64,000 bases of DNA. Source: Epichloe hybrida (Eukaryota > Ascomycota > Sordariomycetes > Hypocreales > Clavicipitaceae). Position numbers and translations under genes: made by a program. The stretch covers positions 1 to 64,000 of the forward strand of contig JAFEKR010000086.1 in the NCBI GenBank assembly GCA_019022495.1, given 5' to 3'. Positions 1 through 12,354 of this stretch are shown in pieces. The notes under the pieces were generated by a model that searched no databases, was not told the DNA's origin, and was given only the letters and a program-made list of their open reading frames with translations. Within the stretch, counting starts at the first letter, position 1; every line of letters begins with the position of its first letter.

Positions 1-3000
1 TAAAGGACTAGCTAGCTATTAATTTACATAATATTAATAATAATCTTATAGTTAAAGTTATAGTTATCTTTAAGGGAGAATTTAAACTAGCTAAGGGCTT
101 TTCTATTTATCTAATAATAGTAATAAACTTTAGTAAGCTTTTTAATTATATAGCGTTTAATATTATAACTAGCTTATTAAAGGATTTTGATAAGCTATTA
201 AATTAATAGATAACTAAACCTTTAGTAAAGTTAATAAATCTCTCCTTCTAATAAGTAAAAAGCAATGGTTTCTCTTACCTCTAGAAGTCACTAAGGGTAG
301 CCTTATTTATATATAATAGGTATAGTCTTATTGTTTTAAATTAATATATTAGTAAGGTTATTAATCTTAACCTTTATTTTATCTATATTAGTAAGGGAAA
401 AGAGAAAGGGTATAGTAGTATTAAGGATATAAAAGTTAATTTAGCTAAGCTTTATAAGCATATAGATAACGCTATGTGTTATTACTAATCTAGCACTAAA
501 GTAAATAACTTCTAGGTTATAGGGTTTAATTATTAATAATAGTATTAATCTTAGTAAGGCTTTAGCTTATACTAGACTAGTAGTTAATTAGCCTAAGGCT
601 CCTATATCTAGTATAATTCCTCTAAAGATCTCTTTAAAATAGCGTCCTTTAAAGGTATAATAAATTAAATTATCTTTATTAAAAGCCTCTTTAAGGTATA
701 GCTCTTACTTAAGTAAGGCATGTTAAAAAGCTTAATTCTTAAGCGTTATAAGGATATTAATATTATCTATTATTTATAATCCTATATAAAAGAATTATAT
801 AATGCTAAGTTATGCCTTTAATAATAGCTTTTTCTTAACATTATTATTACTATTATCTTAGTCTTAAGTAAAGGCCTTAAGCTATATTTCCTAGTCTTTT
901 ATTTTCTCTTTATTATTACTATTATTTCCTTTAAATAAAATAAGGAATACCTAAAACTTCTTCTCTATAGGAGGTAAATAATAGTTCTTACTAGCTTACT
1001 ACCTCTCTTTCTCTTTCTAATATTTAGTATTAGTATAGTTTAATAACTAGTAGTTACTTTTACTATAGATAAAGCATTACTTAGGTTATCTAAAGTTACT
1101 ATAATAACTTTCTCTTCCTTAGTCTCTTTAATTCTATTAGCTATATTAGTAGTCTATAAACATTACCTCTAATAAGTCTTTATCTTAATACTAGTAATAT
1201 TAGTTACTTCTTATATTACTCTTTATAATTATAATTAATTTATAGAGATTACTAGTAAGGTTCTTAAAGCCTAGTATATATATATACTTTACTACCTAAT
1301 ATTTAGGAATACTAAAGACTATATTTAAGGTTTACTTATAGAGCTTTATATTTACTATATTAGAGAGGTATAGCTCTTTATAAACTCTCTTTAAGGTAAT
1401 TAATAGAATCTTAAGGCACTTAAGCTTACTTTTATTAGGGTTTTATATAATAATATTTTTAAGGGTTATATTACTTTACTTATAGTAATAAAACTATTAA
1501 TTACTTTCTATTTTAAATTATTAATAGATATTTATAATTATCTCTTTATAAGAGAGGTTTTTACTAGTAAGGTAATTAAGAAAGTGCTATTTAGTATCTC
1601 CTATTAATATAATAGGGAATGCTTTACTAAAATATAACTTAAGGAGGTTAATCTAGTTATACTTACTCTTAAAGAGCGTAAGCTTTAGTAAGAGAAAGTT
1701 ATATAGCTTTTTACTATAGTAATTACTATCCTTATATATCTTTATAAGCTTAGATATTTTCTTTATAATTTATTTATCTAAAGGGAAGGAATAAGAAAGG
1801 AGGGGTAAGCTATTAAGGGTTAAACTCCTAATATAATTAAGATTATTATAAGGGTTTTTATAGAGAATATAAAGATTATTTCTTTTAAAGGTAAGGAATA
1901 TTAGGGAAGGTCTTTAGGGTAGTAGCCTATAGAGGTTATATTTAAGGTAATTTAGAGGATCTTAACCTTTCTTCTAGCTAATAAGGTATTAAGGTTTAAT
2001 AAAGCACTTCTTTAAGTAATGCTAGGATTAGATATCCTAGGCCTTATTTAATAAGAATACTATAATCTTATAAAGAGTTATATAGCTCTCTTATAATATC
2101 CTTATTTACGCTTTTAAAGGTATTCTTAGACTAGCCTTTAAAGTTCTCTTAGAATAATTCCTAGAGGTTATTATCTCTCTAGCCCTAATGCTTACTAAGG
2201 TTAATAAACCCTATAATATAATTATTAAGCTTAGGCTATATAGTAGTCTTAGGATCTAGATTATTAGATTTTTTCTAATCTCTTATAAGCTTACTAGTAA
2301 GTAGTTATAGATATAGTAGGAGTTTATTCTCTTAAGGTCTTTTAAGGATAGTTATCTTTAAAGATACTTATAGGGGTTTAGAGAAAAGGAGTGTATTTTA
2401 GAAAGTGCCCCTTATTATTCTTTTACCCTCTAGTTTTATCCCTCTAGTAATATTAGTCTTAAATTAATAAGGCTAATAAAAATAGGGTAAAAGTGCTATA
2501 ATTAATATAATAAAGCCTAGAGCTTTACTTATAAAATAAGTAAGATAAATAAAATAAACAAGATAAATAGGATAAACAAAATAGAATAAATAGGATTAGT
2601 AAGATTAATAGGATTAATAGGATAAATAAAGGGAAATAATAAAAAATAATAGAAAAAGTATAAAAGAGGGAAAAATAGTAAAAAGAGGGAAAAGTAAGCT
2701 ATAAAGATAGCGTAAAAGTAAAAATAACTTAATATTTAGAACACTAAGGCATAAAAAGCTATAAAGAGAGAAAAGGGGTTATAAAGAGAGTATAAAAGGA
2801 GGTTATATAGGTTAGCTAGCTTAGCTAAGGATTGTTTTTAATATTAGGTTGAAATAAAATACCTTATAGCAATAGATTTAGTTATTTAGTTAGTTTTCTT
2901 ATAATAGATAATAAGATTAATAATTAACTAAATATCCTAAAGGCCTAAGAGTTAATAGATTAATCTCTTAGAAGTCTAATAAGCCTATTACTAGGATTCT

Positions 3001-3340
3001 AGTTTATTTTCCTTTAGCACACTTTATAGTTATGCCTCTTTACTATAATAACTATTAATTTAGTATAATAAGAGGTAGTAGCTATAGTATCTATAGAAAT
3101 ATCTCTTCTTATAATACCTAACTTATCTATAGTTATAATTAACCACTAATTAGTGTTAGTTTTACTAAGGAATGTTTACACTAGTGTAATAAGGTTAAAT
3201 TTAATAAAGTTAATAATAATAATAGCTAATAACTAAGAGAGAAGAGAAAAGGGAGAAGGAGAGGAATCTAGCTAGAAGAGAAGGTAAGCAAAAAGGGGGA
3301 AAAGTAAGGCTATAGTGTAGTGCTATTACTAATAAAGCAG
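1..3340. mobile_element. RIP-degraded AT-rich repeat island, family unresolved
   Basis: This stretch is extremely AT-rich. CpG is almost absent and nearly every remaining C is followed by T. That is the footprint expected when C-to-T changes at CpA (and CpG) have been driven on both strands by RIP. Stop codons are dense in all frames and no real ORF survives. Stretches on both strands read like protein if TAG/TAA are taken back to glutamine codons, so these are decayed transposon copies, but I cannot name the family. It may hold more than one element. Confidence 0.75.
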
Positions 3341-3383
3341 GGTAGCTTACGATGTGTCTAATTGCATTGCGTGCATCCCTTCG

Positions 3384-3444
3384 GTGGCTTCACTCTTTAG
3401 CTATGGTTAGACTATCTATTGTCTAAAGGTCCGAAGGAAGCCAC
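3384..3444. repeat. Imperfect hairpin in a GC-normal patch inside the AT-rich island
   Basis: The 61 bases start with GTGGCTTC and end with its reverse complement GAAGCCAC. Inside these arms, CTTTAG (3394) pairs with CTAAAG (3423), and TAGAC pairs with GTCTA. The surrounding patch, about 3345-3450, has ordinary base composition and several CpGs, unlike the DNA on either side. It could be an element terminus, a MITE-like remnant or a later insertion. Nothing in it codes for protein. Confidence 0.5.
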
Positions 3445-3450
3445 AGTTTT

Positions 3451-3860
3451 TCTTTAAGTTATATTAGGGAAATAAAGTATTAAGTTAAATAGTATTATTA
3501 AAAAAGTATAATATTATATATAACCTTACTTAGTTATAATAAAATTATAAAAATAATATAATATTATAAATTCTATAACTAATTTAATAAAATAGGTAAT
3601 AATAAAATCTTTTATATAACTAGCTTTCTTTTAACCTTATAAATACTAATAACTAATAAAAAGTCTAATACTACATTTGTAGTGTTTATAGTTAGTATAG
3701 TTTAGGAAAAAAAATTTATAGTGTAATATATTATAGTTTTTTTTTTTTTTGTAGTTAGTATAGTGTAGTTTTTTTTTCCTTATAGTTAGTGTAGTTTATA
3801 GTATAGTTACTACATTACACTACAAATACTACACTACACTACACGTTTTAGTGCAATACT
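3451..3860. mobile_element. AT-rich TE-derived DNA with T-tracts and TAGTGTAGT-type repeats
   Basis: This is RIP-like, highly AT-rich sequence. From about 3665 to 3850 it holds interspersed T-runs and inversely related words (tagtgtagt and actacacta), which suggest two facing copies of a short element end. No coding potential is visible. It directly precedes the integrase relic and may be an insertion into that element. Confidence 0.5.
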
Positions 3861-3864
3861 CTAG

Positions 3865-4735
3865 TTATAATAGACTATTTAGGTCTAATTACTTTAAAAG
3901 CTAAGAATAAAGATATATATATGTTAATTACTATAGACTATATAATAAGGTTTATATTAGGATAATCCTATATAAAGGTAATAGAAGATTTAGTTACTTA
4001 GGCTTAGGATAAAAGTTAGAGTCTAATATTTATATAGCTAAGAAGAATTTATTATAATAATAGCTTATATTTTAAGAACCTAATATTTTAAGCTACCTCT
4101 AGGAAACATAAAACTAGTGTAATATATAGACTAGTTTCTTATCTATTATTAATAGGACTAGCTAAATAAAACATAAGACTTATTAAAGAATAACTAATAA
4201 AATAAGCTATTAAGAGAGATAGAGTTTTACTAGACTCCTAGAATTAGGCTATTCTAAGCATTATAGTAGTAATTAATAATTAGTATATATTAAGTGTTAG
4301 GATAAGCCTAGTAATATCTATATTAGGATTTAAACTATTTGTAAAACATATAGGAGTTAAAGAACTAGAATTATTAGACTTTAAGAATCTAGGAGTATTA
4401 GATAATCTAGAACTAATTTAAGAAACTAACCTATAGAATTTAGACCTATAGGAGAAGAGAAAAGAGTTAGTTTAGATATAGAAAGTAAATAATTAGGATA
4501 ATACTATAAAACCTAGGCATAGCTTTAAGGTAGGAAATCTTATATAGGAGAAGATAAATAAAGAAAATAAGTTAAAAAAAAAGTTTTATAAGACTTAGGG
4601 GAAGCTATCTAAGGTTATCTAAAGAGTGTCTTTAGTAATATATAAAATCAAACCTATTAAGGGAGAAATAGCAAGGAAAATCCATTTAGATAACCTAAAA
4701 CTCTATATCTTATGCTAGGAGAAGCTTTAACTATT
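3865..4735 (+). pseudogene. Decayed Gypsy (Metaviridae) integrase region
   Basis: One plus-strand frame from about 3865 reads like a retroelement integrase once in-frame TAG/TAA are read as RIP-mutated CAG/CAA. Visible landmarks are an IDYLGLITL start, a TIDYI segment matching the integrase core (usually VDxxTRF), then YYNNSLYF where intact elements have YSDNGxxF. A C-terminal part includes HSFKVGNLI and KIHLDNLKLY, the FKxGDLV and HLDxLKLY stretches typical of Gypsy pol C-termini. Many stops interrupt it and at least one catalytic Asp is lost, so it is not functional. The assignment rests on motif recognition only. Confidence 0.7.
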
Positions 4736-4859
4736 AAGATTAAACACTTAGGATTTAGCTAATTAAGGGATAATAGATTAGATAAATCTAGAGAAAGATA
4801 AAGTATTATAATAGAGAAGAATATAGTGTTAGGGTTAACACTAAGGGAATCCCCCCTAG

Positions 4860-5045
4860 CTTATTAAGTGGGGAAATGGCTTAGCTAATAAAGGGGGTAA
4901 TAATTATGGGACCTATGTATGTAGCTCAGATAGTAATCAACCATCATCATTACCTCAAACTTATGAGTACTATTACACCCCTGGTCTGGCTCCCTTACGA
5001 CCGGCAAAGGGATAAGATACGCAAGTCAGGCCTTTTGTTTCACAT
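4860..5045 (+). mobile_element. Probable LTR fragment 3' of the integrase relic
   Basis: Directly after the pol relic comes a short G-rich tract, then a non-coding stretch with near-normal base composition. This is the arrangement seen where a Gypsy polyprotein ends and the 3' LTR begins. I could not find a matching 5' copy in the window, so the LTR identity is inferred from position. The right edge, about 5045, is where unique-looking DNA begins. Confidence 0.4.
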
Positions 5046-5795
5046 TGCGCAGTCCTCAGACACGGAACCCAGGCGATAATACAATAGCGGTCCTTCAACA
5101 TCTGCGACTATTATCCAGCCTCATCAGGCACAAGTCTTCGGATGATGCCGGATGCAACACTTTGTCCTGCCGTCGTGTGTATCTTTGGTCCTCTGCTGCA
5201 TCGCGCATTGTGCAGCCAAAATACTCCGTATGTACTCCGTACTTTGTGCAGTCATGTATTACTAATAATAGGGCAACGACAGTGTCACGAACGAGGCAAG
5301 GGGTGTAGGGAATGCTCCATGGAATTCAATCAGTTTTTTTTTTTTTTTTTTAGTTTTTTTTTAAGTACGGATCCGTAGATAGTAGACATTGTACCACGCA
5401 CGGACAAATTTTCACTTTGCCAATGCCCTGCATACTGATCTTTTTCGTCTCTCTGACGCTGGTGCGCGCCCTGCCCTGGAAATTCTACATGCTTGACATC
5501 AGGCTCTCACGCAAAGAGTAAAAATCCCTCGTCTTCCATCAACAAGCTCCCAGGGCAAGGAACAAAGAGGGCAAGAGGGCAAGGGGTTGCTACCTTCCAT
5601 ACTACACATCCCCTAGTGGCGTCTGCCCACTTTTTGTGTGGATGAATGATGGTCGGCTGCATTTTGTACCGAGTAGTCTGCTGACCTGCCTGATCATGGT
5701 GAACGAGAAGTTGATGGCTGGCTGGGCTCGTCGTAGGAAAAAGGCTGCAAAAGGCTGCAAAAGGCTGCGAGTGCCGCCCCTTGCCGCCAAGTCTG

Positions 5796-5827
<32 letters not shown>

Positions 5828-7896
5828 GATTATTACGGATTACGGAGTACACCACGGATTGAAATTCCCGCTGATGTTTTCTTCTTCGTCTTTCTCTGCA
5901 CATGCATGCAGGCATGCCCCTGATCGATGTAGCAGCGGGTAACCCGCCAGCCCGCCAGCCCGCCAGCACGAGAGTTGCCCAATAGCAGGGGGGGCCGTCT
6001 GGAGTACATACATACAGTCATCGTCAACGTGGCGTTGTGCTTGTGATTGGCAAAACGTTGAGGTGCACGAGCTTCTACGGAGTAGTCACTTGTTGTTTGT
6101 CGTATTATGTGACCATGTCGTGAGGGACGAAACGAGAAAGTGAGCGCAGTGGTCTTGATTGCCGTTTCTGGTCAGCCCGTCTAATTTATACCGAGTATTC
6201 ATAATACCTGTCAAGTAATATTAACGTGCGGAGTTTGTTCAAGTCGTGGGCATGGCGTCAGCTTGCGACGCCGTATGTATTAGCGGCGTTTGCACCGAAC
6301 GTCGTGGTCCGTGGTCCATGGTCCGTGTTGCGGGTGTCATCAGATGGGATCGTGAGCCATGTCGTGAGCCATGTCGTTAGCGCACCGGGAAGCTCGAAAA
6401 GACGGCTGATGTCGAATGCGCTTGTAATATTATTAGCTCTGCTCAGCTCTCCTCTGCTCAGCTCCGTAGTGATGCCATCGCAAATATCCCAAGGCCAACG
6501 CAATGATACGAGGCAACGCGATGCATGCACGTGTGAAACCGGGAATGCACCCAATCATACGTCCGTACGGGATTATAAAAACGCATGTGAAGGAGCCTCT
6601 CCCGTTTTAGGCCTAGCAGAGTATTGTTTGTATTGTATTTATTGTATTTTTGGTTAGCAGAAGTCATCAGGATGCAACTTGATCCCCTCTTCGTTGCCTT
6701 GTTGGATGGCCTTCTAGCCGATATGATGGACGGGATATCGGTTTGCAGTATTACGTAGTATTTGATGAGCCTCATCTCGTTCATGTGTTGGTTTGTCGCT
6801 GGTCTGGCTTTGTTGTTCTGCTTATCCGTTCGTTGCTTTCCTCTGTGCCAGTTAGGATCCTGGCTGCGTTGGTGACGTTGTCACTTGCGTGTTGCGTGTT
6901 GCGTGTGCCGCTCCCATTTTTGGACGAAGCGACCAAGTGCTTCGCTTCACGAGACTGCGCTGCGCTGCACCGCGCTGCACCGCGCTGTATTACCACGAGC
7001 GAGCCTCTGAAAGTGTTTGTTCTCAAATTCACCCCTTGCCGCCTTGCCGCCTTGCCCCCAGAGGCCACTGTGAAGTCGGCTCCTCCATCCACCCAAACGG
7101 ATAAAAGGTGGACTGCTGTGGTCCTGTGGATACCAACGACACCAACCAGGTACCACCACTGACCAGACAGACACTTTGCAAGCTGCAAGCAGCCAGCCAG
7201 CTCGGCCCCGACGGATCGCAAGAGGGTCCCCTCCGCCGAGACGAAACACGCTCACCCCCATTATCTGACTTTCCGACCTTTGACTTCATTGTCCATAATA
7301 CCACCGCCGGCACCAAAGGTCCTCGCAGCTGGCCTTGCTACCGCCACCCTTCGGACCGTCTGCGGATTACAAGCGAGCGGATTGCTGCAACAAAATCCAG
7401 GGGAAAATAGGGCCCGGCTAGGCATTGCTAGGCATTACTAGGCATTGCAGCACAGAGATTTTGACCTGCAGCTGGTACGTGCTTAGCGAACCTGGAAACC
7501 GCCCCAACAATCCTTACCACTTGCCGCGCGACATGGGCTGCCACCTTTTTTATTGGGACAAAGACCAGGCCAGGCAACTTCTCTATTAACTCATGTTCCA
7601 GAATTATCGCTGGCTTGATCCTCCGCACGCAGAAAAGGGGAAACCCCAAATAACCAAAGATTCCGACAAGACATTCATATTTGTGTGAACGAACGGCTAC
7701 CAAGGTTGACAGAAGAGCTAGTTGATCCCCAAGTCGAGAAAGTCGAGAGGGGGGACTTCAAACCATCTGGCGGGACCGACGTCCGCCCCGAAAGCAGCAC
7801 AACCTCATTGTCAGGAGGGGGGGGGAAAGAATAAGCTTTGAAATTCTCTCGCCAACCGTGACACCCGTGCTCCGCTGCGAGCAGAATTGGCATGTC
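5046..7896. other. Intergenic DNA and 5' region of the DENN gene
   Basis: There are about 2.8 kb with no convincing gene. The short ORFs overlap on both strands and lack recognisable motifs. It contains a T-tract near 5336-5352, several copies of the palindromic word TACGGAGTA/TACTCCGTA (about 5221, 5232, 5839, 6075), an AAGC array at 5800, and a C-rich leader just upstream of the DENN start. Confidence 0.6.
5800..5827. repeat. AAGC tetranucleotide microsatellite
   Basis: Seven tandem copies of AAGC in the intergenic DNA between the TE island and the DENN gene. A loose triplicate of AAAGGCTGC lies just before it (about 5738-5768) and a triplicate of CCCGCCAG just after (about 5944-5968). Confidence 0.9.
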
Positions 7897-10800
7897 ATGG
7901 AGAGCTCCTCGACTCCCCTGGCAGACTACTTCTGGATTGCCGGTGTAGAGTCCATCTCCTACGACGATCCGCTGCCCACGACGAGCAATCTACCCGTGGA
8001 ATCGACCATTGCTGAAGACGGAGAGCCCGACGATGATACTTTCAACGGCTACAAACCGGCAACCGCTCGTCATTCCCGCCAAAATTCAGCGAACCGCCTC
8101 TCCAAAATCTCATTAGATGGCCGATTCTCTATAAACAGTACTCTCGATGAGCTTGACGGCAACACTCGGAGCAATAGGAGCAGTGCTACGATCAAAGCTG
8201 CCAAGCCCACGGGCGCCAACGGTAGTGCTTCCAACGGTGCTTCTGCAGGCCCTCCCGCTTCTGAAGGGCCGATTCCGGGGCAAGGCTTTGGTTTGATGGG
8301 CATGCCCGATTTTGACTTTGACAAAGCGCTCCTGAAATTCGCCGCTGAGCGGGAAAACTTTCTCGAAGATCTATCCTTCACAGCAGGGGCCAAACTTCAA
8401 TCCCGACCACCAATGGTGAACCCCCGAGCGGAGAGAATTCGTGCCGATGAAGGTGTACCGAGCGGTAGGATGAGCCCTTTGAAGAGCCTCAAAGGAAGCA
8501 TCCGGCGCAAGATCAGTTTTAGAGAAATGAACAGCGTGCGCAAGGGTCCAGCGATATCTAGGCAAGGCGCGTCAAGCAGAGCAGGTTTGTCACCACGTCT
8601 TTCAAGCGCCAACATCTCAAGTCCAGCAACCCGTCATTTTCCAGACACTAATTCAGGCGTGGCAGCTTCTGTCCGCACCACCAAGCGGCTAAGCAACTAT
8701 AACTCCGTGATACCTCCACCAGAACCTCTGAACACCGACCCAGACATGCATCCCTTGAAGAGACGATTTGAGCCGGTTCTCCTAGATCGATACCCCCCAA
8801 AGGATGCAACAGACGAACTGGCCAAGCGAGGAAAATTTCCCGATTATGTGCCCATGTTTGCCTTCCCAAATGACATACAAATTGTATCCTCGGACGACCG
8901 ACCGCGATCGACATGGCATGGCTTCACCATGACAGGAGAAGACAATGCCAAGCTGTATGGCATTACCATCATTATCTGGACAGCTCTGACGGCACAGCGA
9001 GCCGAAGAGGTAGAAATAAGATGCGAACAATGGCGACAGAACCACATGTCGAACGAGGAGAGAGAGTTGGCGGCCAGCTTGGGAGTCCGGTTAGCCGGCG
9101 AAAGATCGCACCTTTCGCAGCTTTTGTCCAGGCTTCCCACCATACCGTCAGGCTCATGTGCCCGAGATCGACTCGAAGACGAGATCAGCACAGTAGAGGA
9201 GAAGATTGCCCTGATGACTGATATGCTGCGGCCGCTGCGGCATGGCGCAGCGTCCAAGATAGAGGGCTTAACAGCTGGCGAGAGCGGTTTATGGGTCCCG
9301 CGAGCATACGGTGTTTTAGGCAGGGACGCGGCATGTATGGGCTTCTGGAAAGAATGGCTCAGGTCAATCATTGTCCCCATGACGGATGGAGGCGTTCTCC
9401 GAATCCCTCCTAGTTCACCCAAGGTTGGTCGATGGCAGCCCCTGGAGCGTTACGTGGTCAATCTCTGCACAGAGGCCTTCAGTCCGTTGGGGTCCAAAAC
9501 CCAGGTTGAGCTTGGCGTTCGGGAGTTGCGTCTTTACGCGCGCAAGGAGGGTGCGAATGAGCTTCCTGGTTCCAGAACGATCGATTTGTACGCCTTGTTC
9601 CGGTGTCTGTCACTCGAGAACGTCGTTGCGCTCTTCGAATACGCCATGTCCGAGTCCCGCATCATCTTCCTCTCCTCTCATACGAGCATGCTACACTTGG
9701 CCTGCCACGCCCTCGCAAACCTTCTTTATCCTTTGAAATGGGCGAGCATATTCATCCCCATTCTTCCCGCAAGACTGATCTCCGCCCTCGAGGCTCCCTG
9801 TCCCTACATTGTCGGCGTTGAGCGCCGATACGAGCGGATTGACCTGCCGGATGACGACTACGTCCTGGTTGACTTGGACAAGGATACCATCGACGCCACA
9901 TCACAGCCTCATCGACTACCGAGACAGCATCGGCGAAAATTGATGTCCCTGCTCCAGGTGGCCGCGCCCCATACGTTGCGATATGGCGTTGCAACTGGGC
10001 CGCCGCCCTACGCAATCGAGTCCTTCCCCTATGACTCTTTTTCGTCCGAGAATGGGTCGGTCTTCACGCCCGTTGCTTCAAACGCTACGCTGGGTAAATG
10101 GGCATCACAAAACTCATCTAGTTTTGCAGATCGGAGCCCGCCCGAAGAGACTCACCCGCCAGTTTTCAACGCATTCACGGTTTCCTCAGTGGAAAGCGGC
10201 AAATCAGACCGTCCTGGGACGAGCAAATCATCGTCCAAAACCAGCCCACAGTCGTCGGTGTCTCCCGCATCCGTCACTTTGCCTCCCATGCCCACAACGC
10301 CACTTTCCCGGAGCGACTCGGGCTTCGCCCTCACAGCGACATTGCGAGAGAAGCGATCAGGACACTTTGGCGAGGACAAGGGCCGACGAAGCTCGTCGTT
10401 TGGACTGGATAAGTTCCAGACAATGCCCAAATCGAGCCTGCCATTCCTGAACGGACATCAGCAGAATTCATCTATTTCAGGCTTCTCGGTCGTGTCTCAA
10501 TCATCCTTTGGTGGGGGGGGCTACGCGCCCTCCACATACGCTCAATCCACCCTCGCTGCGTCCACAATCATGCCCAACATGCAGATCCAGCCGGTCCGCA
10601 ACACGGAAACCACGGTATGGGTAGAAGGACATTGCTTCAGTCTCAACGCCAAGGACACCCTGTCCATTTGCACCATCTGCGATGACAGGTCTGAGGGCGA
10701 TGGTTTCTATGAATGCACCTCGTGTAAGACGGTAGCCCACGGTCGATGCCTGGGACAAGTCTCCATTGTTTGCCCCGAGGCCTTCCACGCCGACAGAGTA

Positions 10801-11542
10801 CGGGCCGCCTTTGTCCGCTGTCTCGCCAGTCTACTCTACACCTATCGCAAGCATCTCGGCCGGCCGAACAAGCAGCAGAAAAGCAACGGACAACTGTACG
10901 CTTTTGACATGGAAGGCTTCATCAAGAGCCTCCCATACGACCAACAGGATTACGCCACCATGATGCGTGATACCCAAGGTAAGCAAGCTCAAGCTCCTAC
11001 TGTCCTTGTCGTTATTTTTCTCTCTACAATCTACCTAGTTCATCTTTCTCCCTCTCTCTCCCTCTCTCTCCATCATATCTAACACCGCCTACCTAGCCTT
11101 CAATGAATTTATTCATGACCGAGAAACACTCCCCGCCAGCGACCCATCCATCCGCCTCTTTGACGAAGTCCTCATGGCCAAGAAAGCCCGTGGCCGCCCC
11201 GGCCTCAGTTCCGGCCTTTCCCGCCTCTCCACCATCCGCCAAAGCCACGGCGCCTCTTCCTTCGTGGCGCCCCCCTCTCGCAATCTCTCCTCGAATATCA
11301 AACCCACCTACCTCACCGACACATCCGACCACATCTGGCGCACCGCCTCGGTCCCCTTACCAAAGGGCAACTTTCCCGGCGAGTACCGCACCGTCATCAC
11401 ACGCATCCCCTCTCGCCTGGATGGTTCGCTTATGCGCGAACCACGTGCCATCCAGGGTGTTCCTAGGATGGAACAGCGCGGCACGAGGGCCTTTATGAGG
11501 AAACAGGTTCCCAGTATGCTGGGGACCACTCCTCCTCCATGA
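7897..11542 (+). CDS. DENN (AEX-3) domain protein with C1 zinc finger, putative Rab exchange factor
   Basis: DENN proteins activate Rab GTPases by exchanging GDP for GTP and so act in membrane traffic. Exons are 7897-10978 and 11097-11542 (intron 118 bases), giving 1,175 residues. I chose ATG 7897 because the frame upstream offers only GTG. After a disordered Ser-rich N-terminus come a uDENN-like segment (about residues 287-365), the cDENN core (about 570-670, with LSSHTSMLHLACHALANLL and the acidic LPDDDYVLVDLD) and a Ser-rich linker. A C1-type zinc finger follows at about 910-950. Its Cys/His spacing fits the consensus exactly: H-x12-C-x2-C-x11-C-x2-C-x4-H-x2-C-x7-C. A dDENN-like helical part follows and runs across the intron. 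The C-terminal exon is basic and poorly ordered. The family is firm; the Rab substrate is unknown. Confidence 0.88.
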
Positions 11543-12354
11543 GGAGGACACCTATCTCACATGTATCAACCCATGATGCGGCTGTCGTAGATCCTTGACA
11601 AAAAAAAAACTGTACTATATCGGGCTTTTGAACAAGCACAAAAAGAAGTTTGTACTGTATGGGAATTGACAGGGATGAATGAGTAAAACTGGGCTCATCA
11701 GACATGGAGGAGGGGATACTTGGTTTTGTCTTCTGAATGATGCGGTCGGTCGGTCAGGTCAACAAGTAAACAACGTAGACAATCAGGGAGTCTCATGGAT
11801 GGATGGAATACAGTTGACTCTTTGATCTGAATTGTTACAATGTGGCTTTGTTGTCACGTCACGTCACGTCATGCCATGCCATGCCATGCCCCGCTTGGCC
11901 AGGCATGCTCAGCAGTCTGCTGGAATCTAGACCAGTCCAGTCCAGTCCGTTGAATGGTACGTACGTGCATGTAAACATACACGTAGTGTGCGAAGTCGAA
12001 TCGCCACTACTCTACTCGTCAATCGCATCACCATCCTGGTTCTGTACATCAATTGATTGTCCTCATGCGAGCAAAGACATGAGTCAATGACCATCTATGC
12101 CGTCCGAATATACTTGGCCATGAATAAAAATTTGTCCGTAACAAAAAAAACCAGTCAATGTTCTGCGCTAATTTTCAATGTTATACAGCGAACTTGTTAT
12201 AGCATGTAGCCATCTCCATAACTAGTAATATCCGTCCCCCTTCGCCTCCACAGAAATACGCATGTTATATATATATATACACATACTAGAAAGCAACATC
12301 CCCATTCACTCCAAACACCGAGCGAGGTCTCATGGTTGTTGCGCTTCCGCACAT
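11543..12354. other. Convergent 3' intergenic region
   Basis: This lies between the DENN gene (+) and the DUF726 gene (-), both of which end here, so it should hold both 3' UTRs. It contains an A-tract near 11600, pentamer repeats (11853-11890) and a short AT dinucleotide run near 12268. No ORF of interest was seen. Confidence 0.6.
11853..11890. repeat. Two adjoining pentanucleotide arrays (GTCAC and ATGCC)
   Basis: Three to four copies of GTCAC are followed directly by four copies of ATGCC in the 3' intergenic region. The array is simple sequence with no coding role. Confidence 0.85.

Noticed and set aside
1..3340. Starship or Crypton tyrosine-recombinase remnant
   Set aside because: One back-read stretch on the minus strand near 2100-2340 looked protein-like, but no catalytic R..H..RY pattern could be read, so no class was assigned.
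6226..7410. Cluster of overlapping ORFs of 60-146 codons
   Set aside because: Both strands are equally open, composition is repetitive and no domain is recognisable; chance ORFs in GC-rich intergenic DNA.
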